Origin: QQUD01 sp039029915
GTDB taxonomy: Bacteria > Chloroflexota > Anaerolineae > Promineifilales > Promineifilaceae
Direction: 5' to 3'
Length of the DNA: 9,844 bases
NCBI GenBank assembly: GCA_039029915.1
Contig: JBCCFD010000304.1
Coordinates: 1-9,844, forward strand
A model generated the notes under the pieces. That model saw only the letters and a list, made by a program, of their open reading frames with translations. It searched no databases and was not told where the DNA came from. Made by a program: the position numbers and the translations under genes. This document shows, one piece after another, positions 1 through 6,605 of this stretch; the first letter of the stretch is position 1; every line of letters starts with the position of its first letter.

Positions 1-2366
1 CGTAACAAGGTTAAATTAAGAAAATCATCGGTTGGCCGACCGTCCTCAGTAATGATTTGCAGTCGGTTAAATTCCCCTGTTTCAGTTTGCGTGTACATGC
101 CAATGATGAGTGGATAAACATTAGCGGGTGCGTCCTCACGAATCTCAAAGTTGAGCTGAACCGTTTGAGTTTCCCCTTCGTTCCATTGCGAGGTTGGAAC
201 GCTTGCTGGCAAATCAACGGCCCCCCACCGAGTGGTGTCACTATCCACAAGCTGGGTAAAGAAGGTGTAATCAGCAGTCAACGGCCGTAACGCTTTAAAA
301 TAAAGGGTCAGTTCAACCAATCCACCAGCCGGCACGCTGCGATCGCTTAATTCAAACCCCTGTAGCTCAATTTCATCTTCAAAATTTACGGCCGTTGCAT
401 TAGGTATCGTTGATGCCACACTGTGCAACGGGATACGCTCTAAAAATTGGAACTCACCAGTTGCCGTGGGTAAACGCTCATCCGTCCTAAAGTCGTAAAG
501 ACCAATTACTAATTCAAGCTCTGCGGGGGAAACGGCCGTTTTGGGAATTTGGAGCACGTATCGGTTACTGATCTTATCTCCCTGTTCCAAAAATGAGGTC
601 GCCAACAGCCCTTGCCCAAGATACATATCCCGCTGCGCGATCGGTTTGCCTATTGCGGGATCGTTTAAATGAACAAAGACGCTCCAATTCCGATCAGTCT
701 CAGCCAGTACATCCCACTCCGTTTCTAGAACGATCACATCGTTAGGGGTTGGAACAAAGTCAATCGCTTGAGAGCCCACAATTTGATAATGCGAAAGCTG
801 GATTTGTTCCCCAAACACGATATCTAGGGGAGACGTTATCTGGTCTAAACTTTCAAATTGATGTTGATAGGCCGGACGAATCCAAACAAACGGGGCTAGC
901 AAAGCAATTAGAAAAATAAATCCAGCCAGCAGCTGCGTCACTCTTTGACCATAGCGCACGGGCAGCCAGCCAACCAGACCAATCATCATTAAAATATTCA
1001 GGGAAGGCAAGGCTGAAAAGACGAGGCGACCTTGAGACGACCACGTAATCGTGGCCCAATCTACAATGCCATACACCACCGCCCCGCTCCAAAGCAGGGC
1101 AATCACCAGCCCAAAATGCCGCTCTACCGTTGAAAAAATCAGCGCCAGAAAATCATTGATCGAAGATAAAACAGTGACGACCTCTTCTCTCCTCTCTCTT
1201 CTCTCTTCTCTCTTCTCTCCGCTAAGTAAGCGGTAAACAGCAACAGGGAACCCCAATACGGCCGTAACCACCACCCCGTTTAGCAAATGATAAATCCATA
1301 AATTCATGGGCACATTAACGCCCCCAAATAACCCCCAATAAGAGAGCATAAAGCCCCAGCGTTCCGCCCAAAGCTGACGCAGCGAGGCAGGGTGAGCGCG
1401 CTGACCCAACACGGCAATAAAGGCCGTCCAGCCGCGCCAATCATCGTAAAGCTGAACGTTGCGAATGTACCACCAGCCCGCAATCGCCAACGCCATGGCG
1501 ACAACAATCAAAAAGAAACCCAGCGCCCGAATAACCCAGCGCCCCAAAGCTAAAAACGACCATCGACGGTCTGATTTTTGCCATTCATAAATCACGAACG
1601 TGCCAAACACGAGCGGCAGCAGGCCAATACCGCTCAGCTTTGTTAATGAAGCAGCACCAATGATAATCCCAACGAGGATTGAAAATACAGCCAGAAATTT
1701 AAACTCACTGTCAAACTGCCAGCGCCAAAGCTTTTGTTCTCTGGTTGGCCGTTTAATTAGCCATATCAGCAGATAAAGGACAATGGCAGCTAAAGGAATA
1801 ATGAGATTATCGTTGTTGACCGCCCCGCTGATAAACAAAAACATGGGGGTAAAGGCCAATACGGCCGTTGCGCCCAAGACCACATCCTCCCTCTCTGGCC
1901 ATGTTAACTGAGCTATTTTATAAGTAAAGTAGACAGTAACTGCTCCCAAAAGGACAGAAAAAAGTCGCACAATGCGAACCGCTAGCAGCGCCCCTTGCCA
2001 CGGGTTGAGCGCTGGGTCATGAACAATTAGATTAATATTCCCATCGGCAGTAATCACGCCATTATCAACGTGAGGGTTTTCCCAGCGCACCGCTTCCATA
2101 TCCGAAGCGTCGACCCAGAAGGTGAGAGCGGCACCAAGATAGTAGTAAAGGGGGGGCTGACTCGCCTCTTGTTTCCACGGTCCAGCTAGAGCGGGATCAA
2201 AGACTTGAACAGGTAATGGATTACCATCTGCCAAGTGACGAATCATAGGATAATGCCAAAGCTCGTCAGATGCTTCAAAAACAGGGGTATTAAGGGCGTA
2301 AACGGTTCCCAAAATCAGATACGCCACCAAGATTAGCTTAAAATAAAATTCGGTTCTCTTCTCCAT
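1..2366 (-). CDS. GT-C type membrane glycosyltransferase (GT39/DUF2142-like), 3' end beyond window
   Basis: Integral membrane protein expected to move a sugar from a lipid-linked donor to an acceptor on the outer face of the membrane. The frame is open from the ATG at 2366 to the window edge (788 codons, no stop). Visible: a first membrane segment (about residues 11-25); an acidic first loop with E31, D34, E35, the usual place of the GT-C catalytic acid; the S-Q-P-P-L-Y-Y-Y motif at 69-76, typical of GT39-like enzymes; a V-N-N-D-N-L motif near 183-188; about ten or more further membrane segments up to about residue 495; then two predicted beta-sandwich modules (about 516-645 and 661-788) that appear related to each other. 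Residues 383-397 are a charged Glu/Arg run encoded by a 40-bp purine tract. No Shine-Dalgarno precedes the ATG. The family call is good; donor, acceptor and exact subfamily are unknown. Five ACGGCCGT octamers lie inside. Confidence 0.85.
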   Translation of the reverse strand, partial: MEKRTEFYFKLILVAYLILGTVYALNTPVFEASDELWHYPMIRHLADGNPLPVQVFDPALAGPWKQEASQPPLYYYLGAALTFWVDASDMEAVRWENPHVDNGVITADGNINLIVHDPALNPWQGALLAVRIVRLFSVLLGAVTVYFTYKIAQLTWPEREDVVLGATAVLAFTPMFLFISGAVNNDNLIIPLAAIVLYLLIWLIKRPTREQKLWRWQFDSEFKFLAVFSILVGIIIGAASLTKLSGIGLLPLVFGTFVIYEWQKSDRRWSFLALGRWVIRALGFFLIVVAMALAIAGWWYIRNVQLYDDWRGWTAFIAVLGQRAHPASLRQLWAERWGFMLSYWGLFGGVNVPMNLWIYHLLNGVVVTAVLGFPVAVYRLLSGEKREERRERREEVVTVLSSINDFLALIFSTVERHFGLVIALLWSGAVVYGIVDWATITWSSQGRLVFSALPSLNILMMIGLVGWLPVRYGQRVTQLLAGFIFLIALLAPFVWIRPAYQHQFESLDQITSPLDIVFGEQIQLSHYQIVGSQAIDFVPTPNDVIVLETEWDVLAETDRNWSVFVHLNDPAIGKPIAQRDMYLGQGLLATSFLEQGDKISNRYVLQIPKTAVSPAELELVIGLYDFRTDERLPTATGEFQFLERIPLHSVASTIPNATAVNFEDEIELQGFELSDRSVPAGGLVELTLYFKALRPLTADYTFFTQLVDSDTTRWGAVDLPASVPTSQWNEGETQTVQLNFEIREDAPANVYPLIIGMYTQTETGEFNRLQIITEDGRPTDDFLNLTLL
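1181..1220. repeat. 40-bp polypyrimidine/polypurine tract with 7-bp tandem repeat
   Basis: Every base from 1181 to 1220 on the plus strand is C or T. Within it CTCTCTT is repeated three times in tandem (1194-1214) followed by a partial copy. The glycosyltransferase reads through it on the minus strand as Gly-Glu-Lys-Arg-Glu-Glu-Arg-Arg-Glu-Arg-Arg-Glu-Glu, in a loop between membrane segments that is likely cytoplasmic given its charge. I followed the frame codon by codon through the tract and it stays open. Confidence 0.9.
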
Positions 2367-2375
2367 GCGGGGGGA

Positions 2376-2402
2376 ATTGTACTCGGGTTGGCACGTTTGC
2401 AA
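2376..2402 (-). promoter_or_regulatory. possible promoter of the glycosyltransferase
   Basis: On the minus strand TTGCAA (2402-2397) and TACAAT (2381-2376) could serve as -35 and -10 boxes; the 15-bp spacing is short, but using TTTTGC (2404-2399) gives 17 bp. Transcription would begin about at the ATG (2366), giving a leaderless mRNA, which would fit the lack of a ribosome binding site. Weak evidence. Confidence 0.3.
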
Positions 2403-2442
2403 AATGCGCGTAGGCGACGAAATGCCAACGAAGTGAGAGTGA

Positions 2443-2497
2443 AGATTAGGCGATTAAGAGATTAGGGATTCCTATCAATCTCTTAATCGCCTAATCT
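2443..2497. repeat. perfect 21-bp inverted repeat (hairpin)
   Basis: Arms 2443-2463 and 2477-2497 are perfect reverse complements over 21 bp, separated by a 13-nt loop (2464-2476). The left arm itself contains GATTA three times (gATTAGgcGATTAagaGATTa). There is no T-run after either side, so it is not a canonical intrinsic terminator, although it lies downstream of the leftward phosphatase gene and could stall transcription. It is probably a dispersed intergenic palindrome. I see no target-site duplication around it. Confidence 0.85.
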
Positions 2498-2524
2498 CTA
2501 AATCACCTACTATTATTGTTAGGT

Positions 2525-2674
2525 CTAGCCACATATCACTTTTGAATAGCGCGGTGATAAATCACCCCGCAAAAGGTAAGTGTGCCCTTTGGGCTTTTGA
2601 AGCCCAAAGGGCGCCTAAAGAGTAGCCCAGTGATAAATCACTGGGCGGAGCAAACCAAAGTGATATGTAGCGAG
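2525..2674. mobile_element. 150-bp MITE-like element with cloverleaf fold and 9-bp target duplication
   Basis: The ends CTAGCCACATATCACTTT (2525-2542) and its counterpart at 2657-2674 are inverted repeats matching at 16 of 18 positions. TTGTTAGGT occurs immediately outside both ends (2516-2524 and 2675-2683), as expected of a 9-bp target-site duplication. Inside are three hairpins: GGTGAT/ATCACC (2553-2566); a 13-bp perfect stem with a 3-nt loop (2584-2612); and a 10-bp perfect stem (2625-2646). Hairpins 1 and 3 share the core GTGATAAATCAC. Folded, the element is a closed stem with three arms. It has no coding capacity, so it must have been moved by a transposase encoded elsewhere; 9-bp duplications fit IS4-type enzymes such as those of IS10 or IS50, but that is inference. 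Confidence 0.85.
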
Positions 2675-2677
2675 TTG

Positions 2678-3421
2678 TTAGGTTATCAACTCATTTGGCA
2701 AATGTGTCACGCTGTTCAGATAGACAAATTGGTAATGGTCTTTGCCAAAGTTGATGCGAGAAACGGCCGTATTGTGGTGCGTAAACCAAACCTGCTTCTC
2801 TTGATCAAGCTCGTTATTCTCTGTAAAAGAGTTATTTAGCATGCTGAGAAGAACAGCCGAAAATCCGCCGTGAGTTACAAGCCCGACCCGATCTTCGGTA
2901 TCACCATGACGGTCAATTAAATCACCTAAAAATCGACGGACGCGAGTCACGGTAACATCTCGCTCTTCGTGTGGTCGGCTCCACCAGCCTTCATCACCTA
3001 AATAATCTGGTAAGACAAAATCAGGGAATCGCGCTTCAAAATAGGCCCGATTGGGGCCAGGTAGCCCCGTATGCACCTTTGTAGCCTCATCAATCTCGTA
3101 GATGCCCCCCCATTCATGAATATCCTCCCAAGCCACAAGGGGTAATCCTATTGCTTTGGAAATGGCCGTACCAGTCTGGACAGCTCTTGTTTGCAGGCTG
3201 GCATAAAGATGGGTCAGCGGGTAGCCGTGTCGATTGTGCATCATGGGTTGAGCGTGGGTAACGGCCGTGTTTTCCTCGGCAAATCGCTGCCCCACACAGT
3301 CAGCCTGCCTCAGGCCAACCTCTGTTAATTCCGGATCTGGGAAGCGTCCTACTTCTGCCCCCGTTCTTGCCCAAATTTCATTATTTTGCGATTGAGCATG
3401 TCGAATAATGTATAACTCCAT
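2678..3421 (-). CDS. histidine phosphatase family protein (phosphoglycerate-mutase-like)
   Basis: Cytoplasmic phosphatase or mutase of the histidine phosphatase superfamily, 247 residues. The N-terminal R-H-A signature is at R7-H8 (H8 is the phospho-accepting histidine); a second arginine motif S-L-Q-T-R lies at 75-79; the acid region H-E-W-G-G-I-Y-E spans 102-109 (E103 is the likely proton donor); and the second catalytic histidine is H184 in V-T-H-G-G. All parts of the active site are present, so it should be active, but the substrate cannot be read from sequence. ATG at 3421 is chosen over the TTG one codon upstream because AAAGGA lies 6 nt before it, whereas the TTG would leave only 3 nt. 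The stop codon lies within the target duplication of the MITE, whose insertion left the protein intact. The gene appears monocistronic. Confidence 0.88.
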   Translation of the reverse strand: MELYIIRHAQSQNNEIWARTGAEVGRFPDPELTEVGLRQADCVGQRFAEENTAVTHAQPMMHNRHGYPLTHLYASLQTRAVQTGTAISKAIGLPLVAWEDIHEWGGIYEIDEATKVHTGLPGPNRAYFEARFPDFVLPDYLGDEGWWSRPHEERDVTVTRVRRFLGDLIDRHGDTEDRVGLVTHGGFSAVLLSMLNNSFTENNELDQEKQVWFTHHNTAVSRINFGKDHYQFVYLNSVTHLPNELIT

Positions 3422-3525
3422 CAAGTATCCTTTTAAAAAATTTTCACAAACTTACCCCTGTTCACCAATTGTTTCAAGAAGCACAGCGAAATGTTAAGTA
3501 ATTTTCAACAAATATCTTGACAACA

Positions 3526-3604
3526 GGACTTACGCACCCTGAGCCTGTCGAAGGGTTAAGAAAGTCACTTCGACAGGCTCAGTGACCGCTATTTGCGTAA
3601 ATCC
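3526..3604. repeat. 79-bp imperfect palindromic repeat (CTGAGCCTGTCGAAG type)
   Basis: Inner arms CTGAGCCTGTCGAAG (3539-3553) and its perfect complement (3568-3582) are 15 bp with a 14-nt loop. Outer arms GGACTTACGCA (3526-3536) and 3594-3604 match at 10 of 11. The pentamer GACAA occurs on both sides (3519-3523 and 3607-3611), which could be a small target duplication or chance. I recognise the inner arm from memory as a sequence that recurs in intergenic regions of many environmental bacteria, and GGACTTACGCA as an end seen in small repeats; neither was searched. Confidence 0.75.
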
Positions 3605-3728
3605 CAGACAATAAAATGGAGGAATGAAAATCAGTTTTAGAAGAACAATAACTTTTGCAAAACTGTTTTTTTAACCGACTTTTTTGTTCTCCATCCAATC
3701 ATCTGCTATCGACTCGCTTCTGGTATTC

Positions 3729-3891
3729 CACAGTTTTTCAGTGTTTGAAAAAGTGCACAAATATAGAACGCTGATTTCGCTGATTTCGCTGATTTTTATC
3801 CGTTTTATCTGCGTAATCCGTGTCATCCGCGTTCCATTCAAAGAATAACTGAACCTTTTTTGGTTATATTTCCTTTTACTGAAAAACTGTG
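3729..3891. mobile_element. 163-bp MITE-like element with 14-bp perfect TIRs and 10-bp target duplication
   Basis: CACAGTTTTTCAGT (3729-3742) and its perfect reverse complement (3878-3891) form the ends. TCTGGTATTC directly repeats outside both ends (3719-3728 and 3892-3901); the match continues for CA, so the duplication may be read as 10 to 12 bp. A 7-bp hairpin TTTTTCA/TGAAAAA lies just inside the left end (3734-3752). The interior holds a 9-bp tandem repeat (GCTGATTTC) and a run of TCTGCGTAATCCGTGTCATC-like text typical of dispersed repeats. No protein is encoded. The right end lies only about 9 bp before the -35 box of the metal-efflux operon. Confidence 0.82.
3770..3795. repeat. tandem GCTGATTTC repeat inside the second MITE-like element
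   Basis: Two full 9-bp units GCTGATTTC and a third partial unit follow one another, leading into a stretch (about 3796-3837) with the loose period ATCCG/ATCTGCG/ATCCGTG/ATCCGCG. This text resembles a repeat I recall from intergenic DNA of unrelated bacteria. It is noncoding here. Confidence 0.75.
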
Positions 3892-3909
3892 TCTGGTATT
3901 CCAAACCCG

Positions 3910-3937
3910 TTGACAAAACGGGGAATTGCACTAACAT
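3910..3937 (+). promoter_or_regulatory. promoter of the metal-efflux operon
   Basis: A perfect -35 TTGACA (3910-3915) is followed after 16 bp by TAACAT (3932-3937), which matches the -10 consensus at four of six positions. Start of transcription would be near 3944, inside the sensor's operator, so a bound repressor would block initiation. Confidence 0.7.
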
Positions 3938-3957
3938 ATGAACAGTTATTCATGTAT
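3934..3957. promoter_or_regulatory. ArsR/SmtB zinc-sensor operator
   Basis: An imperfect palindrome with half-sites ATGAA (3938-3942) and TTCAT (3949-3953) plus flanking symmetric A/T pairs. The central ATGAACAGTTATTCA closely resembles the 12-2-12 operators of SmtB-type zinc sensors. It overlaps the -10 box and the predicted transcription start and lies 14 bp before the sensor's start codon, the expected place for autorepression. Confidence 0.82.
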
Positions 3958-3970
3958 AAAAGGAATAAAA

Positions 3971-4270
3971 ATGAACGCAGCCCCTATTACAGAACAAGAT
4001 GCCGCAGAACTTGCCGAGCTATTTCGAGCCCTAGGCGATAGCAGCCGGATTCAAATCATTGCTGCTCTCAGTACAGGTGAGCAAAATGTGGGTGCTCTGG
4101 CTGAGGCAGCCAATATTAGTGAATCGGCCGCCTCGCACCATATGCGCCATCTCCGTCAAATGCGGCTCGTGCGTACGCGCAAAGAGGGGCGCTTTGTCTA
4201 TTATTGTTTAGATGATGATCACATTGCTGATTTGTTTGCATGTGGATTGGAGCATATTCGTCATGGCTAA
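3971..4270 (+). CDS. ArsR/SmtB-family metal-sensing repressor, CzrA/SmtB-like zinc type
   Basis: Dimeric winged-helix repressor of 99 residues that should hold the operator in the absence of metal and release it when zinc binds. The DNA-reading helix-turn-helix spans about 36-66 (N-I-S-E-S-A-A-S-H-H-M-R-H-L-R). The C-terminal helix carries D82-x-H84 and H95-x-x-H98 with the same spacing as the alpha-5 zinc site of SmtB (D104, H106, H117, E120) and with His in the last position as in CzrA. There is no C-x-C in the recognition helix, arguing against arsenic or an alpha-3 cadmium/lead site. ATG at 3971 is preferred to the in-frame ATG at 3938: AAAAGGA sits 6 nt before 3971, while 3938 lies inside the operator and would be at or before the transcription start. 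It overlaps the ATPase gene by 8 nt. No ACGGCCGT octamer is present, though CGGCCG occurs once. Confidence 0.93.
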   Translation: MNAAPITEQDAAELAELFRALGDSSRIQIIAALSTGEQNVGALAEAANISESAASHHMRHLRQMRLVRTRKEGRFVYYCLDDDHIADLFACGLEHIRHG

Positions 4271-6470
4271 TGAAAACGAACAACAATATTTTATTGGCAA
4301 TATGGACTGTGCCAACTGCGCCAAAGAGGTTGAAAATGGCGTCAAACGGCTAGCTGGTATTGAGGCGGTTGAAGTCTCTTTTTCAACAAATAAAATGATT
4401 CTGCAGGGAAATACCTCTTATGAAACTATCAAGGAGCGGGTTGAAGCGTTAGGGAAAACAATCGCGCCCTATTCAGAAGGGGTTGAAGAGGAAACGGCCG
4501 ATTTTTCTGAGCATTCATCCGTTCTGCTTAACTTTCTTACCTATTTACGAGGAAAATCCGAATTTTCCTTCACGCTTACTGGATTACTCTTAATGCTTAT
4601 GGGGGTTATTGGAAACCTCTTTGGACTGGATGATCGTCTCATTTCAGGAACGTACATCATCGGGATGTTGATCATGCTGCGACCCATCCTGTGGAGCGGG
4701 CTAAATGGTCTACGAATCAACAGGCAGTTTAACATCAATATGCTGATGAGCATTGCAGCGATTGGGGCGCTTATCATTGGAGAATATTTTGAGAGCGCGC
4801 TGGTTATCTTCCTCTTTACAATTGGTGAATCACTCGAGGGGTTTGCGGCTCATAACGCTCGCCGCAGCATCAGAAGCTTGATGCAACTAAAGCCTAAAAC
4901 GGCCGTTCTAATCACGTCAACCAGCGAAAAAGAAGTCGCCGTTGAGCAGCTTAAAATTGGCGACCAGATCCTAATCAAGCCGGGAGAAAATGTCCCAATG
5001 GACGGCCGTATAATCCAGGGCGAAAGTAGCGTCAATCAAGCGCCTATTACCGGCGAAAGCATACCGGTCGATAAAAAAGAGGGCGATTCAGTTTTTGCCA
5101 GTAGTCTAAACGGCACCGGAGCAATCATCGTCGAAATCACCCACCTCGCCAAAGACAACACCGTCAACCGCATCATCAGGCTTGTCGAAGAAGCGCAAAG
5201 CAATCAAGCTAATGCCCAGCGATTAATCGATCACTTCGCTTCTTGGTATACTCCGGCAGTCATGGGTTTGGCACTTTTAGTAGCCACAGTTCCCCCTCTC
5301 TTTTTCAATGCCCCATTCTTTGATACGGCCGAAGGGCAAGGCTGGCTTTATCGGTCGCTGGCCATGCTGGTCATCGCTTGTCCCTGTGCCTTGGTGATTA
5401 GCACACCCGTCACGGTGATCTCTGCGATTACGGCCGCTACCAAAAGAGGCGTGCTCATCAAGGGGGGCAGTTATTTAGAAGCATTAGGGCGCATCAATGC
5501 GTTCGCCTTTGACAAAACCGGCACGTTGACTCAAGGCGTACCAGAAGTCGTCCATTATCAAGGCATCGATTGTCAAATTGAACCAGACTGCAGCAACTGC
5601 GATGAGGTTTTGGCCTTAGCCTCCGCCATTGAACGCCAATCAGCTCATCCCCTTGCCAAAGCGGTGGTCAAAAAAGCCCATCAGCGGCAGTTAGGCGCTC
5701 AATTTGGGCAGGCAACGGCCGTTACTCAACTGATGGGGTTGGGAATACAAGGCAAGGTTGGGTCTGACGAAATCTTAATTGGCTCACACGCTTTGTTTGA
5801 TGAAAAAATCCCGCACAGCGATGCGCTTTGTGAAGAGATTCAAGCAGTAGAAGCCAAAGGTGAAACGGCCGTTTTGCTTGCTCAAAATGGCCAAACCCGC
5901 GGCTTTATCTCAATTGCAGACACTCCGCGAGAGAGTGCCCAAGCGGTCATTCAAACCCTCAACGCCCTCGATATTTCAACCGTCATGCTAACTGGGGATC
6001 ATGAACAGGTAGCCCAAAAAATTGGGGCAGATGTTGGGGTCACGAAAATTCGAGCCGGCCTGTTACCGGAAGATAAGTTAACGGCCGTTCAGGAGCTTAA
6101 TAAGCAATATCAGCGAATCGGGATGGTTGGTGATGGTATTAATGACACGCCTGCCCTCGCCGCTGCCACAGTGGGCATTGCGATGGGCGGGGCTGGTAGC
6201 CCACAAGCGCTAGAAACCGCCGACGTCGTTTTGATGGCTGATGACTTAACCAAACTGCCCTATGCGATTCAGCTTTCACGTTTTGCTTTTAAAATTATTC
6301 GACAAAATGTCATTATTAGCTTTGCCGTTAAGGCAATCTTTCTGATTTTAGCCTTTTTTGGCCTTACCTCACTATGGGTTGCTATACTAGCAGATATGGG
6401 CATGTCACTCCTAGTAACAACCAACGGCATGCGTCCTTTAAAGTTTGATGCTCAGCCCAAAGTTAAGTAA
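4263..6470 (+). CDS. zinc/cadmium/lead-exporting P1B-type ATPase (ZntA/CadA-like)
   Basis: ATP-driven export of Zn(II), and probably Cd/Pb, across the cytoplasmic membrane; 735 residues, a normal length. In order: an N-terminal heavy-metal-binding domain with C16-x-x-C19; membrane segments near 104-123, 128-147, 156-175 and 177-194; the actuator motif T-G-E-S at 263-266; two further segments around 329-381 with the metal-gating C373-P-C375; the phosphorylated D417 in D-K-T-G-T; H462-P in the nucleotide domain; T-G-D at 577-579; G-D-G-I-N-D at 623-628; and the last two segments, with D711 followed by M-G-M-S, as in zinc-class enzymes. The ATG at 4263 is chosen since it gives the usual 8-nt overlap with the sensor gene and the metal domain begins right after it; GGAG lies 10 nt upstream. 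Unusual: extra cysteines C437, C443 and C446 in the linker after the phosphorylation site. Five ACGGCCGT copies lie inside. Confidence 0.95.
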   Translation: MANENEQQYFIGNMDCANCAKEVENGVKRLAGIEAVEVSFSTNKMILQGNTSYETIKERVEALGKTIAPYSEGVEEETADFSEHSSVLLNFLTYLRGKSEFSFTLTGLLLMLMGVIGNLFGLDDRLISGTYIIGMLIMLRPILWSGLNGLRINRQFNINMLMSIAAIGALIIGEYFESALVIFLFTIGESLEGFAAHNARRSIRSLMQLKPKTAVLITSTSEKEVAVEQLKIGDQILIKPGENVPMDGRIIQGESSVNQAPITGESIPVDKKEGDSVFASSLNGTGAIIVEITHLAKDNTVNRIIRLVEEAQSNQANAQRLIDHFASWYTPAVMGLALLVATVPPLFFNAPFFDTAEGQGWLYRSLAMLVIACPCALVISTPVTVISAITAATKRGVLIKGGSYLEALGRINAFAFDKTGTLTQGVPEVVHYQGIDCQIEPDCSNCDEVLALASAIERQSAHPLAKAVVKKAHQRQLGAQFGQATAVTQLMGLGIQGKVGSDEILIGSHALFDEKIPHSDALCEEIQAVEAKGETAVLLAQNGQTRGFISIADTPRESAQAVIQTLNALDISTVMLTGDHEQVAQKIGADVGVTKIRAGLLPEDKLTAVQELNKQYQRIGMVGDGINDTPALAAATVGIAMGGAGSPQALETADVVLMADDLTKLPYAIQLSRFAFKIIRQNVIISFAVKAIFLILAFFGLTSLWVAILADMGMSLLVTTNGMRPLKFDAQPKVK

Positions 6471-6593
6471 GGGGTAACAACCAATTAGCATCTTGATACA
6501 GAAATAACTATATTGGGGTTTTCATCAGGTAAATTTCACAAAATATCTTGAACTAAAACAGGATAGTGATGTCGAATTTACAGGTGTAAGAAA

Positions 6594-6600
6594 AAAGGAG
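6594..6600 (+). promoter_or_regulatory. strong ribosome binding site of the hydrolase gene
   Basis: AAAGGAG stands 5 nt before the ATG at 6606 and fixes that start. In the 135-nt gap before it (6471-6605) I see no convincing terminator or promoter, so the gene may be read either from the ATPase operon or on its own. Confidence 0.75.
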
Positions 6601-6605
6601 AAAAG

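Noticed and set aside
339..346. HIP1 octamer GCGATCGC
   Set aside because: One copy only, so the cyanobacterial motif is not enriched and gives no support for a cyanobacterial origin.
1181..1220. Possible frameshift of the glycosyltransferase at the purine tract
   Set aside because: Codon-by-codon reading on the minus strand stays open through the tract and the downstream protein remains typical of the family.
2525..2674. tRNA gene, because of the cloverleaf shape
   Set aside because: It is about twice tRNA length, lacks T-loop and D-loop consensus bases and a CCA-type acceptor end; inverted ends and flanking duplication explain it better.
2582..2839. Open frame on the plus strand crossing the MITE and the phosphatase 3' end
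   Set aside because: It runs through hairpin arms of a mobile element and antisense to a clear gene; no ribosome binding site or family resemblance.
3632..3672. Terminator-like CAGTTTT/AAAACTG stem followed by seven T
   Set aside because: Only 7 weak A/T-rich pairs with a 20-nt loop and no rightward gene upstream that would need it.
3671..3937. Open frame on the minus strand across the second MITE
   Set aside because: Its translation is the reverse reading of tandem and dispersed repeats (runs of Ile/Ser/Glu), so it is repeat-derived and not a gene.
6471..6605. Terminator after the ATPase gene
   Set aside because: Only CCAAT/ATTGG with a long loop and no T-run; not supportable.
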